Source: CAZWSE01 sp964636575 (lineage in GTDB: Bacteria > Pseudomonadota > Alphaproteobacteria > Rhodobacterales > Rhodobacteraceae). Taken from it: a DNA stretch of 50,116 bases. Where the stretch lies: NCBI GenBank assembly GCA_964636575.1, contig CAZWSE010000006.1, positions 1 to 50,116 of the forward strand. Reading direction: 5' to 3'. Every line of letters begins with the position of its first letter. The stretch's first letter is position 1. Positions 42,165-50,116 of this stretch are shown in pieces. The position numbers and the translations under genes are program-made. The notes under the pieces were generated by a model. That model saw only the letters and a list, made by a program, of their open reading frames with translations, was not told the DNA's origin and ran no database searches.

Positions 42165-43255
42165 CAGAGATTTCCTTCGATGGTTTCAAATGCACCAGGC
42201 AGTGAGACTTCCAGCAATTCCAAATCGACGGACGCATCGCTGTAGCGGGTGAGCATACCCGGCGGGATCACAAAAGCATCCCCTGCTTCAAGTTGAACGG
42301 CATCATGGCCGTCGCCTTCCAACGTCATTGTGCCTTCCATGACGAAGGTAAACAGAATGTCTGTGGAGTGCTTTGTCCATGTTGGACTGCCCTCTCCGGC
42401 GCGGAACACATTCACACCAGCCACATCTTTTGTGTTTTTCGCAATGGTCGTGTCGCGAGATACGAAGCCTTTCAAGCGCGAGGGTTCCCAAATGGCGTCC
42501 TTCACCTGATTGAACACAAACCGCTGCCCCTCCCATTCTCGATCTGGCTGCAGATCAGGCGTTGGTAATTCCATGTCATGGTCAATTTCTGTCACATGTT
42601 CAGCAGGGACACCGATCTCAATGACTTCGACGTTGTCTGAGGCCACCAGCACGCGATGTCTGATCTCGGGGGGCTGGATAAAACAATCACCTGCGGTCAA
42701 ACGCATCGGGGGTCCTTGGTCTTCATAGACAACATCGACCCATCCCTTGTAGCAGAAAATCAGCTGAAACCCGACGCGGTGAAAGTGCACCATGTCCGGC
42801 ACAGGGCCGCCATCAGGAATACGGATGTGGCTGGCGATAATGGATCCGCCCAACCTGTCTGGGATCAAGTCGCGATAATGCATGCCCGCGCGTCCGATAA
42901 CCCAAGGTGCCTGTTCTTTAAGACGGCGCACGACAAACCCATGTTGCGTCGGCGGCATGACCACGGGCGGTGCCAGTGGTGCGATTTCGATGCGCGTCCC
43001 GTTTGGTGCTGTAATTTCTGTTTTGCCACCAGCAATCAGCACGGGATCATCCGCCAGAATGCGCAAAACACCCGGCGGCACATCGGCCCCTTTGCGAATA
43101 CGCAGCCGACAGCCTAGACCTGAAAATACCGCCTCGGTCGGATCATCTGCAGGGAAAATCTCATCCATCCGCATTCCGAGTGTCTTTGTATAGAACGGAA
43201 TGTCGTCCCGCAGTTCTTGCGTGGGCAGCAGAATTTCCGCTTTGATGTTTTGCAT
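42164..43255 (-). CDS. VOC-like domain plus double-cupin protein
   Basis: A 363-residue protein with three parts. An N-terminal glyoxalase/VOC-like region (about 1-95) has EILLPTQELRDDIPFYTKTL. A first cupin (about 135-225) has HFHRVGFQLIFCYKGWVDVV and LTAGDCFIQPPEIRHRV. A second cupin (about 280-355) has TKHSTDILFTFVMEGTMTLE and LEAGDAFVIPPGMLTRYSD. The first cupin keeps HxH and the second-motif His; the second retains fewer ligands. No named function is known to me. It is the first gene of the cdd-deoA-deoB-upp operon, overlapping cdd, so a role in nucleoside or deoxyribose metabolism or its regulation is possible. Confidence 0.82.
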   Translation of the reverse strand: MQNIKAEILLPTQELRDDIPFYTKTLGMRMDEIFPADDPTEAVFSGLGCRLRIRKGADVPPGVLRILADDPVLIAGGKTEITAPNGTRIEIAPLAPPVVMPPTQHGFVVRRLKEQAPWVIGRAGMHYRDLIPDRLGGSIIASHIRIPDGGPVPDMVHFHRVGFQLIFCYKGWVDVVYEDQGPPMRLTAGDCFIQPPEIRHRVLVASDNVEVIEIGVPAEHVTEIDHDMELPTPDLQPDREWEGQRFVFNQVKDAIWEPSRLKGFVSRDTTIAKNTKDVAGVNVFRAGEGSPTWTKHSTDILFTFVMEGTMTLEGDGHDAVQLEAGDAFVIPPGMLTRYSDASVDLELLEVSLPGAFETIEGNL

Positions 43256-43363
43256 TTTGAGCCGCCCCAGACGTCACGTTTGTTTCTGCGCCGACTGTCT
43301 GCTTTTGAGGTTAATTTTGCAAGTCATGGGCGGGTTGAATTTCCCGTCTTTCGCGCTTGGAAA

Positions 43364-43397
43364 CCCTGTAAAGGGAGTATTTCTGAAAGGGTAAAGA
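43364..43397 (+). repeat. Hairpin plus GAGTATTTCTGAAAGGGTAAAG element (copy 2)
   Basis: CCCT-GTAA-AGGG is followed by AGTATTTCTGAAAGGGTAAAGA. The layout (short hairpin, then AGTATTT, then A-rich/GTAAAG) matches the copy at 27988. It lies in the 214-base divergent gap between the VOC-cupin and prpE genes, about 70 bases before prpE. So here it is at a 5' end, not a 3' end. Confidence 0.55.
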
Positions 43398-43469
43398 CGC
43401 CTTTGCCTTGCCCTTCCCTACCGCAGCCGCATAAAACGGGGATCAGTATCAATCCAAGGAGAACACGCA

Positions 43470-45365
43470 GTGGGATATTCAGAGGTATATGACAGCTGGA
43501 AAGCTGATCCCGAGGCGTTTTGGATGGAAGCAGCCAAAGCGATTGATTGGACCACTATGCCAAGCAAAGCGGTTTTCGATGAGAAGGCCCCGTTTTACGA
43601 ATGGTATGCAGATGGAATGGTCAATGGCTGCCATAACGCGGTTGACCGACACGTTGAGGCGGGCAGAGGCGATCAAGTCGCCATTATTCACGACAGTCCG
43701 ATAACGGAGTCCGTTTCAAAGATCACCTACGCTGAATTAAAGACGCGGGTGGCTTCATTGGCCGGAGCACTGCGCGCGCAAGGTGTTGAAAAAGGTGATC
43801 GTGTGATCATCTACATGCCAATGGTTCCCGAAGCGCTGGAGGCAATGCTGGCCTGCTCTCGTATTGGGGCCGTTCATTCCGTTGTGTTCGGAGGTTTTGC
43901 GGCGAATGAACTGGCTGTTCGGATTGATGACTGCACACCAAAAGCCATCATCGCCGCCTCCTGTGGTTTGGAACCGGGTCGGGTTGTAAAGTACAAACCG
44001 TTACTTGATGGCGCTATAGAATTGGCTGAACACAAGCCTTCATTCTGCGTCATTTTACAGCGTGAACAAGAGCTTGCAGAGCTTACTTTAGATCGTGACC
44101 TGGATTGGAACGACTTTCAAAAAGATGTCGCTCCAGCAGAATGCGTACCTGTTGAGGGAAATCATCCGGCCTATATTCTCTATACGTCCGGCACGACAGG
44201 AGCCCCCAAAGGCGTAGTGCGCGCAACGGCTGGCCATCTGGTTGCGCTTAACTGGACGATGAAGAACATTTATGGCGTGGAGCCGGGCGAGGTTTTCTGG
44301 GCCGCATCGGATGTCGGCTGGGTCGTGGGACATTCCTACATTTGCTATGGTCCATTGATCCACGGCAACACGACCATCGTCTTTGAAGGCAAACCCGTTG
44401 GAACTCCGGATGCAGGGACGTTCTGGCGTGTCATTGAAGATCACAAGGTCACTTCATTCTTTACCGCACCAACCGCGATCAGAGCGGTCAAACGTGAAGA
44501 CCCCAAAGGTACGTTCATCGACAAGTACGATCTTTCGAGCCTTAGGGCGCTTTACCTAGCTGGTGAGCGTGCCGATCCCGATACCGTTCAATGGGCGATG
44601 GATCAGTTAAAGGTGCCAGTCATCGATCACTGGTGGCAAACGGAAACCGGTTTTTCAATCGCCGCCAACCCGATGGGGATCGAACCTTTGCCGATCAAGA
44701 TCGGATCGCCGTCAGTGCCGATGCCCGGGTACGATATTCAGATTTTAGATGAAACAGGCCATCCCATGCCCAAAGGCGAGCTGGGTGCCATCGCCATCAA
44801 GCTGCCATTGCCGCCCGGCACCCTTCCAACGCTTTGGAACGCGAGCGACAGGTTTGTAAAATCTTATCTAACCACCTTCCCCGGCTATTATGAGACCGGT
44901 GATGCCGGTATGATGGACGACGACGGGTATCTGTACATCATGGCGCGCACGGATGACGTGATCAATGTTGCGGGTCATCGCCTGAGCACAGGTGGAATGG
45001 AAGAGGTTTTGGCCAGTCATGCAGATGTCGCCGAATGTGCCGTTATTGGCGTAACCGACACCTTGAAGGGCCAATTGCCGATGGGGTTTGTCTGCCTGAC
45101 CACGGGGGTCAACCGACCGCATGAGGAAATATCCGCGGAATGTGTGACTTTGGTCCGCGACAAGATTGGTCCAGTTGCAGCTTTCAAGCTGTGCCTTGTT
45201 GTCGAACGGTTACCCAAGACCAGATCCGGGAAGATCTTGCGCGGCACAATGGTGAAGATCGCAGATGACGAAGCTTATAAGATGCCTGCCACAATCGATG
45301 ACCCCGTCGTGCTTGACGAACTGCAAGAAGCGATGCGCAAGATTGGATATGCTGGCGCCGGGTGA
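43470..45365 (+). CDS. prpE: Propionyl-CoA synthetase
   Basis: A 631-residue AMP-forming synthetase. The N-terminal cap (YSEVYDSWKADPEAFWMEAA) belongs to the acetyl/propionyl group; motifs are ILYTSGTTGAPKGVVRAT, DHWWQTETGFSIAANPMG, YYETGDAGMMDDDGYLYI-MARTDDVINVAGHRLST, and the C-terminal catalytic Lys in TRSGKILRGTM. It makes propionyl-CoA from propionate, ATP and CoA, for example from odd-chain fatty acids or DMSP breakdown. The start is GTG with AAGGAG eight bases upstream. The PrpE type is favoured over Acs by the length and the WWQTETG region. Confidence 0.93.
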   Translation: MGYSEVYDSWKADPEAFWMEAAKAIDWTTMPSKAVFDEKAPFYEWYADGMVNGCHNAVDRHVEAGRGDQVAIIHDSPITESVSKITYAELKTRVASLAGALRAQGVEKGDRVIIYMPMVPEALEAMLACSRIGAVHSVVFGGFAANELAVRIDDCTPKAIIAASCGLEPGRVVKYKPLLDGAIELAEHKPSFCVILQREQELAELTLDRDLDWNDFQKDVAPAECVPVEGNHPAYILYTSGTTGAPKGVVRATAGHLVALNWTMKNIYGVEPGEVFWAASDVGWVVGHSYICYGPLIHGNTTIVFEGKPVGTPDAGTFWRVIEDHKVTSFFTAPTAIRAVKREDPKGTFIDKYDLSSLRALYLAGERADPDTVQWAMDQLKVPVIDHWWQTETGFSIAANPMGIEPLPIKIGSPSVPMPGYDIQILDETGHPMPKGELGAIAIKLPLPPGTLPTLWNASDRFVKSYLTTFPGYYETGDAGMMDDDGYLYIMARTDDVINVAGHRLSTGGMEEVLASHADVAECAVIGVTDTLKGQLPMGFVCLTTGVNRPHEEISAECVTLVRDKIGPVAAFKLCLVVERLPKTRSGKILRGTMVKIADDEAYKMPATIDDPVVLDELQEAMRKIGYAGAG

Positions 45366-45376
45366 GTTACCGTTTT

Positions 45377-45399
45377 TGAGTATTTGTAAAAGGGTAAAG
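45377..45399 (+). repeat. GAGTATTTGTAAAAGGGTAAAG element (copy 3)
   Basis: GAGTATTTGTAAAAGGGTAAAG lies 12 bases after the prpE stop in the short convergent gap before 45408. It is a third copy of the element at 27988 and 43364, here without a clear preceding hairpin. Confidence 0.55.
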
Positions 45400-45407
45400 C
45401 CGGGGCA

Positions 45408-46616
45408 TTAGTCTTTTGGTGGCAGGGTTTCGTCTTGGTTCGGGACCAGCCCATACGGCTTTGCAATGTCCCATACGTGTTGGGGCACCATGTTTTTCAT
45501 TTTTGCAGCGGCTTCTCGGCGCAGGTGAATGATCGTTTCTGCGGATTTCATCTCAACCCGCGTGCGGGCAAATTCCAGCCCTCTTGGCCCTGTTCTCGGC
45601 ATGAGCCAACTCACAATGGGTCGAACCCAATCAGGCATACGACGCAATGGCAGCCCTCCTGCTGCTCGCTCTGTGTTGGCGATGAAGCCTTTGACTGCGC
45701 TGGCCCGTTTCCCTTTGCTGCCAACAGGTTGCAGATGGATCTGATCGCCCAAGAGGTCGAAGATTTCTTGCCCCCGGGCGTTGCGCACAAGCACCCATTG
45801 ATCCCCCTGTCCGCCCATGTATCCCACTGTGATGTCGGCCAAAGCATTGGTGTAATCCACACATGTCCGGCAGGTCAGCGGAAAAAAGTCTGGCGCCAGA
45901 TCGGATATAGGCAGTTGCAAAAAGGGTATCAGCTTCTCGCTTCCATCCTTAAACCGCAGTTCGACATGATAGTCGGCGCGGAATTCGAGGTAGGTAATGG
46001 TTTCTGGCGCCTCGGACAGCAGCCTCAGAAAGGTGTGGAAATTCTCGGTTGTCGTATTGTCGGAACAGGGTGTGCCAATCACATAGATCGCATCAAACCC
46101 AAGCTCTTTCTCCAAGGCCCTCAAAGCGTAAATCTGGCATGGGATGCCGATCACAGCTAAGCGTTTGAAGCCTTGCGATTTTGCTGTTTCCAGCAGCGCG
46201 AGCAAGGGCGCGTACCCCATTCGCATCCCACGTACCTGTGCCATGTCGGCCGGATCGGTCACCAGAACAGGCAGAGGTTTCCACGTGTCTTCTGGGTCGG
46301 GTGCGACAGTCAAAACTGCATCAACGGCTTTTGTTTCCAGAAGCTTAGCGCCTAGGCTTGTTGTTATGCCTGTCCACTGCGCGCCGGTTTTGGGTTGCTT
46401 CAGGCGTGCTTGATGCATCGCTAGGATAGGGCCAAAGAAGAGCTCATCCCCTTCGGCGCGGGTGCGCCCATGGACTTGGGTTTCAAGTGTCGGATAATCA
46501 GGTTTGATAAACTGGCACGCCCGCCCACATGCTTTTGGATCGGAAGACCGCGAGATCCCGCAATCTGTACAAAGCTCTCGGGGTGCAGCTGCAGGAGGTT
46601 CGGTGAATTTGATCAT
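45408..46616 (-). CDS. Coenzyme F420 hydrogenase/dehydrogenase beta-subunit (FrhB/BciB-type) Fe-S flavoprotein
   Basis: A 402-residue protein of the FrhB family. The N-terminal Cys cluster (CTDCGISRSSDPKACGRAC, Cys pattern CxxC-x9-CxxxC) and Cys residues in GIPCQIYALRALEKELG, GTPCSD and TCRTCVDYTNALADI fit Fe-S and FAD binding. Relatives include F420-dependent enzymes and BciB, the ferredoxin-dependent divinyl (bacterio)chlorophyllide 8-vinyl reductase. F420 synthesis is unusual in Roseobacters, so a ferredoxin-dependent role is more likely. No photosynthesis genes are in the window, so the substrate remains open. Confidence 0.85.
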   Translation of the reverse strand: MIKFTEPPAAAPRELCTDCGISRSSDPKACGRACQFIKPDYPTLETQVHGRTRAEGDELFFGPILAMHQARLKQPKTGAQWTGITTSLGAKLLETKAVDAVLTVAPDPEDTWKPLPVLVTDPADMAQVRGMRMGYAPLLALLETAKSQGFKRLAVIGIPCQIYALRALEKELGFDAIYVIGTPCSDNTTTENFHTFLRLLSEAPETITYLEFRADYHVELRFKDGSEKLIPFLQLPISDLAPDFFPLTCRTCVDYTNALADITVGYMGGQGDQWVLVRNARGQEIFDLLGDQIHLQPVGSKGKRASAVKGFIANTERAAGGLPLRRMPDWVRPIVSWLMPRTGPRGLEFARTRVEMKSAETIIHLRREAAAKMKNMVPQHVWDIAKPYGLVPNQDETLPPKD

Positions 46617-46629
46617 ATCCGGTTCGCGG

Positions 46630-47391
46630 TCAGTTAAACTGTTCGCTTATCAAGCGCTCTTCCAACCCGTGTCCGGGATCAAAGAGAATGCGATGGGTGA
46701 TTGAAGGTTCCGAGCGCACTTCGACCGAGACGACATTCTGTACAGAATTCCCATCTGCATCAGCCATCACAGGCCGTTTTTCAGGCTCGTTCACATCAAA
46801 GCGCACGTTCACGCGTTTGGGCAACAATGCCCCCCGCCACCTACGGGGTCGAAACGCAGCAACTGCAGTTAGGGCCAGAACATCCGACCCAATAGGCAAA
46901 ATCGGCCCGTGTGCTGAGTAGTTGTAGGCCGTCGACCCAGCTGGCGTTGCAACGAGCGCACCATCGCAGACCAGTTCATCCATGCGCACACGATCGTCGA
47001 TGGTTATCTTCAGTTTTGCCACCTGCGGACCTGCCCGCAACAAAGAAACTTCGTTGATAGCGAGCGCGAAATGCTCAACCCCATCTGCATCGATTGCTGT
47101 CATGGCCAGCGGGTTAATTTCGGCTTCTTCGGCGTCTTCAAGCCGATCGTTCAGATCCAACGGGTTGTAATCATTCATCAAAAATCCGATGGTCCCCCTG
47201 TTCATCCCATACACCGGCGCAGGTAGGCTTTGGGTATCGTGAAGCGTTTGGAGCATGAATCCGTCACCACCCAGAGCAACGATTACGTCTGCCTGGTCAA
47301 GCGGGACATTCCCGTAAAGGGTCACCAGTTTCTTGTGCGCTTTTTGAGCGATCTCTGTTGGACTGGCCGCGAAAGCAATCTTGGACGGCAT
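46630..47391 (-). CDS. nadK: NAD kinase
   Basis: A 253-residue NAD kinase. The signature GGDGFMLQTLH with the catalytic Asp, YGMNRGTIGFLMNDY, INEVSLLRAGPQVAKLKI, and CDGALVATPAGSTAYNYSAHG (NAD-binding) are present. It phosphorylates NAD to NADP using ATP. I chose the ATG at 47391 with AGGA six bases upstream; a longer upstream frame lacks family similarity. It is followed after 13 bases by the FrhB-type gene on the same strand, and is divergent from glyA. Confidence 0.94.
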   Translation of the reverse strand: MPSKIAFAASPTEIAQKAHKKLVTLYGNVPLDQADVIVALGGDGFMLQTLHDTQSLPAPVYGMNRGTIGFLMNDYNPLDLNDRLEDAEEAEINPLAMTAIDADGVEHFALAINEVSLLRAGPQVAKLKITIDDRVRMDELVCDGALVATPAGSTAYNYSAHGPILPIGSDVLALTAVAAFRPRRWRGALLPKRVNVRFDVNEPEKRPVMADADGNSVQNVVSVEVRSEPSITHRILFDPGHGLEERLISEQFN

Positions 47392-47559
47392 CTGGTTTCC
47401 TGTTCCGGTCGTTTCGTTCCGAAAGAACCACATAATTTCCACAACCGCCAGCTTTGCCGTGCTAAACACTGGAATAGTCGCTTTACACTCTTTCCGATGG
47501 GGCTAGTTTCCGATAGGAAATTCACCGAACGACCCACATTTTGAGATCGGAGCCCTGCC

Positions 47560-48855
47560 ATGAACGCCCCTCACCGCGCCCCTGGATTTTTCACTGAAAC
47601 CCTTGCAAAGAGCGATCCCGAACTGTTCGGTTCTATCACCTCGGAACTCGGACGCCAGCGGGATGAGATCGAATTGATCGCATCTGAGAACATCGTGTCC
47701 GCGGCGGTCATGGAGGCTCAAGGGTCTGTGATGACAAATAAATACGCCGAAGGATATCCAGGCCGACGTTATTATGGCGGGTGCCAATACGTTGATATCG
47801 CAGAAAACCTTGCGATTGAACGCGCATGCAAACTGTTCAACTGCGGCTTTGCAAATGTTCAACCAAACTCAGGGTCACAGGCAAACCAAGGCGTGTTTCA
47901 AGCGCTTTTGCAACCGGGTGATACCATCTTGGGGATGTCTTTAGACGCGGGCGGGCACTTGACCCACGGCGCCAAACCGAACCAGTCTGGCAAGTGGTTT
48001 AATGCAATCCAATACGGGGTTCGCCAAGAGGATAATTTGCTCGACTACGACGAAGTTGAACGTCTCGCCAAAGAGCACAAACCAAAGCTGCTGATCGCTG
48101 GTGGCTCTGCCATTCCGCGCCAGATTGATTTCAAACGCATGCGCGAGATTGCCGATATGGTTGGCGCCTACCTGCACGTCGACATGGCGCACTTTGCTGG
48201 ATTGGTTGCAGCGGGGGAGCATCCCTCCCCTTTTCCTCACGCGCATGTGGCCACCACGACGACCCATAAAACCCTACGCGGCCCGCGTGGCGGGATGATC
48301 CTGACGAATGACGAAGACCTGGCGAAGAAATTCAATTCCGCCATTTTCCCCGGCATCCAAGGCGGGCCGCTGATGCATGTTATTGCAGCAAAAGCAGTCG
48401 CCTTTGGGGAGGCTTTGCAACCTGAATTTAAGTCCTATATTCAGCAGGTTATCACCAACGCGCAAGCTCTGTCAGACCAGTTGATTAAGGGTGGTTTGGA
48501 TACGATCACGCACGGCACTGACACGCACGTTTTGCTGGTAGATTTGCGCCCCAAGGGCGTGAAGGGTAACGCTACTGAAAAGGCTTTGGGACGTGCGCAT
48601 ATCACTTGTAACAAAAACGGGGTTCCGTTTGACCCGGAAAAACCGATGGTGACAAGCGGGATCCGCTTGGGCAGCCCTGCGGGCACAACGCGCGGGTTTG
48701 GTGAGCCTGAATTCCGTCAGATCGCGGATTGGATCATTGAGGTTGTCGACGGGTTGGCGGCTAATGGCGAAGACGGGAATAGCGCTGTTGAGGACAAGGT
48801 GAAAGCCGAAGTGGGCGAGATGTGCGCGCGCTTTCCGATGTATCCAAACCTCTGA
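47560..48855 (+). CDS. glyA: Serine hydroxymethyltransferase
   Basis: A 431-residue PLP enzyme that interconverts serine and glycine with tetrahydrofolate, the main source of one-carbon units. Motifs: ELIASENIVSAAVMEAQGSV, YAEGYPGRRYYGGCQYVD, the PLP-Lys in TTTTHKTLRGPRGGMIL, and SGIRLGSPAGTTRGFGEPEF. The ATG has GGAG seven bases upstream. The upstream region (about 168 bases shared with nadK) shows no riboswitch that I recognise. A terminator follows. Confidence 0.97.
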   Translation: MNAPHRAPGFFTETLAKSDPELFGSITSELGRQRDEIELIASENIVSAAVMEAQGSVMTNKYAEGYPGRRYYGGCQYVDIAENLAIERACKLFNCGFANVQPNSGSQANQGVFQALLQPGDTILGMSLDAGGHLTHGAKPNQSGKWFNAIQYGVRQEDNLLDYDEVERLAKEHKPKLLIAGGSAIPRQIDFKRMREIADMVGAYLHVDMAHFAGLVAAGEHPSPFPHAHVATTTTHKTLRGPRGGMILTNDEDLAKKFNSAIFPGIQGGPLMHVIAAKAVAFGEALQPEFKSYIQQVITNAQALSDQLIKGGLDTITHGTDTHVLLVDLRPKGVKGNATEKALGRAHITCNKNGVPFDPEKPMVTSGIRLGSPAGTTRGFGEPEFRQIADWIIEVVDGLAANGEDGNSAVEDKVKAEVGEMCARFPMYPNL

Positions 48856-48877
48856 ATTTAATCGCAAAATTGCGTTG

Positions 48878-48905
48878 AAGGCCCTGCCGAGTGCGGGGCC
48901 TTTTT
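48878..48905 (+). terminator. Rho-independent terminator of glyA
   Basis: AAGGCCCTGC and GCGGGGCCTT pair with one GT wobble across a five-base loop (CGAGT) and run into TTTTT. It lies 23 bases past the glyA stop and touches the stop codon of the convergent gene. Confidence 0.88.
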
Positions 48906-49278
48906 ATATGAGATCGCGCCAGACGAGCAGGCTCACGAAAGCCGCGCCTAGGATCAATACACCAAGGGCCAGTGTGCCCGCGATGGACAACCAGTAGTCT
49001 TTGCGTTTCTCGGCGGGATCGACGGCATCAAGATGCTCAGAAATGGCATCAAACGTCTGGTTTATCGCTGCGTGATCGATGAAGCGGGACAGCTTTGGAT
49101 GGCCTGCAAGCGATTGAGATTCAACGATATATTTCGCCTGCTTTTGCAAACGACGCGGCAGGCGACGACCCGTTTTGCGCAGGGCGGATTCAAGCGTTTT
49201 AGACCGCACGCCGTAGGTCTCTTTCAGGCGGTCTTGTAGGGCTTGGGCCTTGGCTGATATGTCTTTTGGATCAATCAC
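48904..49278 (-). CDS. Small single-pass membrane protein of unknown function
   Basis: A protein of about 124 residues with a charged, helical N-terminal part (DISAKAQALQDRLKETYGVR, LESALRKTGRRLPRRLQKQ) and a C-terminal transmembrane helix (YWLSIAGTLALGVLILGAAF) with a short tail. It is a tail-anchored layout. I chose the GTG at 49278 because the protein then starts VIDPKD, as I would expect for this kind of Rhodobacterales protein. A GTG at 49344 would add 22 residues and overlap the divergent hydrolase gene. Neither has a clear ribosome site. Family not recognised. Confidence 0.7.
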   Translation of the reverse strand: MIDPKDISAKAQALQDRLKETYGVRSKTLESALRKTGRRLPRRLQKQAKYIVESQSLAGHPKLSRFIDHAAINQTFDAISEHLDAVDPAEKRKDYWLSIAGTLALGVLILGAAFVSLLVWRDLI

Positions 49279-49327
49279 TTGGGCAGAGTATCTGGCCGAT
49301 GTGGCAGGCTCAAGACGGGACGTTGAT

Positions 49328-50077
49328 ATGCTGAACTTTAACACTCACGGCGACCCGACCGACAAGCCTAAGCTGTTGATTGTGCACGGATTATTCGGGT
49401 CTGCGCGGAACTGGGGTGTGATCGCCAAGCGGTTATCTGAAACCCGTCAGGTGGTGGTGCCCGATATGCGCAATCACGGGCTAAGCGATTGGAAAGACAC
49501 ACATTCCTATGAGGATATGGCCGCTGATCTGGCAGAGCTGACGGGTGGCGAATCGGTGGAGATTTTGGGCCATTCCATGGGGGGCAAAGCCGCGATGATG
49601 CTCGCGCTGTTGCGCCCAGAATTGGTGTCAAAACTGATCGTCGCGGACATTGCGCCCGTGGCCTATACGCACAGCCAGTTGCCGCAAGTCGACGCGATGA
49701 AACGGGTTGATTTGGGCGGGGTTGAGCGTCGGTCAGACGCTGTGATTTTGTTGCAAAACCAAGGGGTTGAGGATGCCCTGATCCCGTTTTTCTTGCAGTC
49801 GTTGGACGTGGAAAACAGGCGTTGGCGTTTGAACCTAGATGTGCTGGCGACGGAGATGGACAAGATCATGACCTTCCCGCAGGTAGATGGGGCGTTCGGT
49901 GGGGATACGCTATTTTTATCCGGCGCTGCATCGGACTATGTGCAGCCGACCCATCGGGACGAGATCAAACGGCTGTTTCCCAAGGCGCGATTTGCGAAAA
50001 TTCCGGGCGCCGGACACTGGCTGCACGCGGACAAACCGAGGGAATTCGGCGCGGCTGTGGCGGCCTATTTGGGGTAG
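49328..50077 (+). CDS. Alpha/beta hydrolase (YbfF-like esterase)
   Basis: A 249-residue alpha/beta hydrolase. The oxyanion region LLIVHGLFGSARNWG, nucleophile Ser83 in ILGHSMGGKAA, the acid loop, and catalytic His in IPGAGHWLHADKP are all visible. Length and PDMRNHGLSDW resemble YbfF, an esterase acting on short acyl esters or acyl-CoA. I chose the ATG at 49328 with GGGA seven bases upstream. It is divergent from the small membrane protein and directly followed by tandem repeats. Confidence 0.9.
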   Translation: MLNFNTHGDPTDKPKLLIVHGLFGSARNWGVIAKRLSETRQVVVPDMRNHGLSDWKDTHSYEDMAADLAELTGGESVEILGHSMGGKAAMMLALLRPELVSKLIVADIAPVAYTHSQLPQVDAMKRVDLGGVERRSDAVILLQNQGVEDALIPFFLQSLDVENRRWRLNLDVLATEMDKIMTFPQVDGAFGGDTLFLSGAASDYVQPTHRDEIKRLFPKARFAKIPGAGHWLHADKPREFGAAVAAYLG

Positions 50078-50113
50078 CACAACCCGTACACAACCTGTGC
50101 ACAACCTGTACAC
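50078..50113. repeat. Three 11-bp tandem repeats (CACAACCTGTA) at the window edge
   Basis: CACAACCCGTA, CACAACCTGTG and CACAACCTGTA follow each other without a gap from the base after the hydrolase stop codon, and the array ends in CAC three bases before the window edge. The unit is about one helical turn. The array may continue beyond the window. The role is unknown; a protein-binding array is possible. Confidence 0.6.
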
Positions 50114-50116
50114 CGA

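Noticed and set aside
1..50116. CRISPR arrays, tRNA/rRNA genes, insertion sequences, prophage
   Set aside because: No regularly spaced repeats, cloverleaf-like segments, transposase or phage genes were seen; the content is ordinary chromosomal.

Overview
This window looks like an alphaproteobacterial chromosome segment from the Roseobacter group (Rhodobacterales). The reasons are the Liv-type and Smo-type ABC transporters, the paired MerR regulators beside a beta-oxidation cluster, class 2 PyrD, prpE, the deoA/deoB/cdd/upp salvage block, a DUF1127-free compact layout with many ATGA start/stop overlaps, and moderate GC content (judged by eye). I see no rRNA, tRNA, insertion sequence, prophage or CRISPR array.

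Layout. (1) 1-1675: the 5' part of a polyol/sugar solute-binding protein gene and its LacI-type regulator. (2) 1925-12829, minus strand: one tightly packed run of twelve genes: cyclase-family hydrolase, phloretin/DAPG-hydrolase family protein, cupin, short-chain reductase, 3-hydroxyacyl-CoA-dehydrogenase family protein, a complete Liv-type ABC importer (binding protein, two ATPases, two permeases), a beta-keto-acid cleavage enzyme (BKACE) and a sulfatase. A divergent IclR regulator (12994-13752) sits at its head, and a TfdB-like FAD phenol hydroxylase (13749-15503) follows on the same strand as the operon. The families present match one-for-one the reductive phloroglucinol pathway known from anaerobes: phloroglucinol reductase, dihydrophloroglucinol cyclohydrolase, 3-hydroxy-5-oxohexanoate dehydrogenase and triacetate acetoacetate-lyase. 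Here they come with an acylphloroglucinol hydrolase, a sulfatase and an importer. This is the most interesting thing in the window: a candidate system for taking up and degrading (possibly sulfated) algal polyphenols such as phlorotannin units in a marine bacterium.

(3) 15719-23110: housekeeping and small conserved genes: DUF2461, a secreted cupredoxin-like protein, an SRAP/YedK DNA-protein crosslink protein, a periplasmic 5'-nucleotidase, DUF952 and pyrD, a MATE exporter and two PaaI-type thioesterases. (4) 23229-32813, plus strand: a fatty-acid beta-oxidation block: two MerR regulators, two acyl-CoA dehydrogenases, small accessory proteins, a GST, fadA and fadB. It is closed by a strong bidirectional terminator. 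(5) 32897-38500: a degenerate Hint-domain protein, an EamA transporter, a fatty acyl-CoA synthetase, a probable pseudo-M48 membrane protein and a SPOR protein. (6) 38584-43255, minus strand: a nucleoside salvage operon (VOC-cupin protein, cdd, deoA, deoB, upp). (7) 43470-50077: prpE, an FrhB/BciB-type Fe-S flavoprotein, NAD kinase, glyA, a small membrane protein and an alpha/beta hydrolase. Three 11-bp tandem repeats follow, cut by the window edge.

There is no gene-free stretch longer than about 300 bases. The largest gaps (roughly 165-250 bases) are described in the regulatory and repeat entries.
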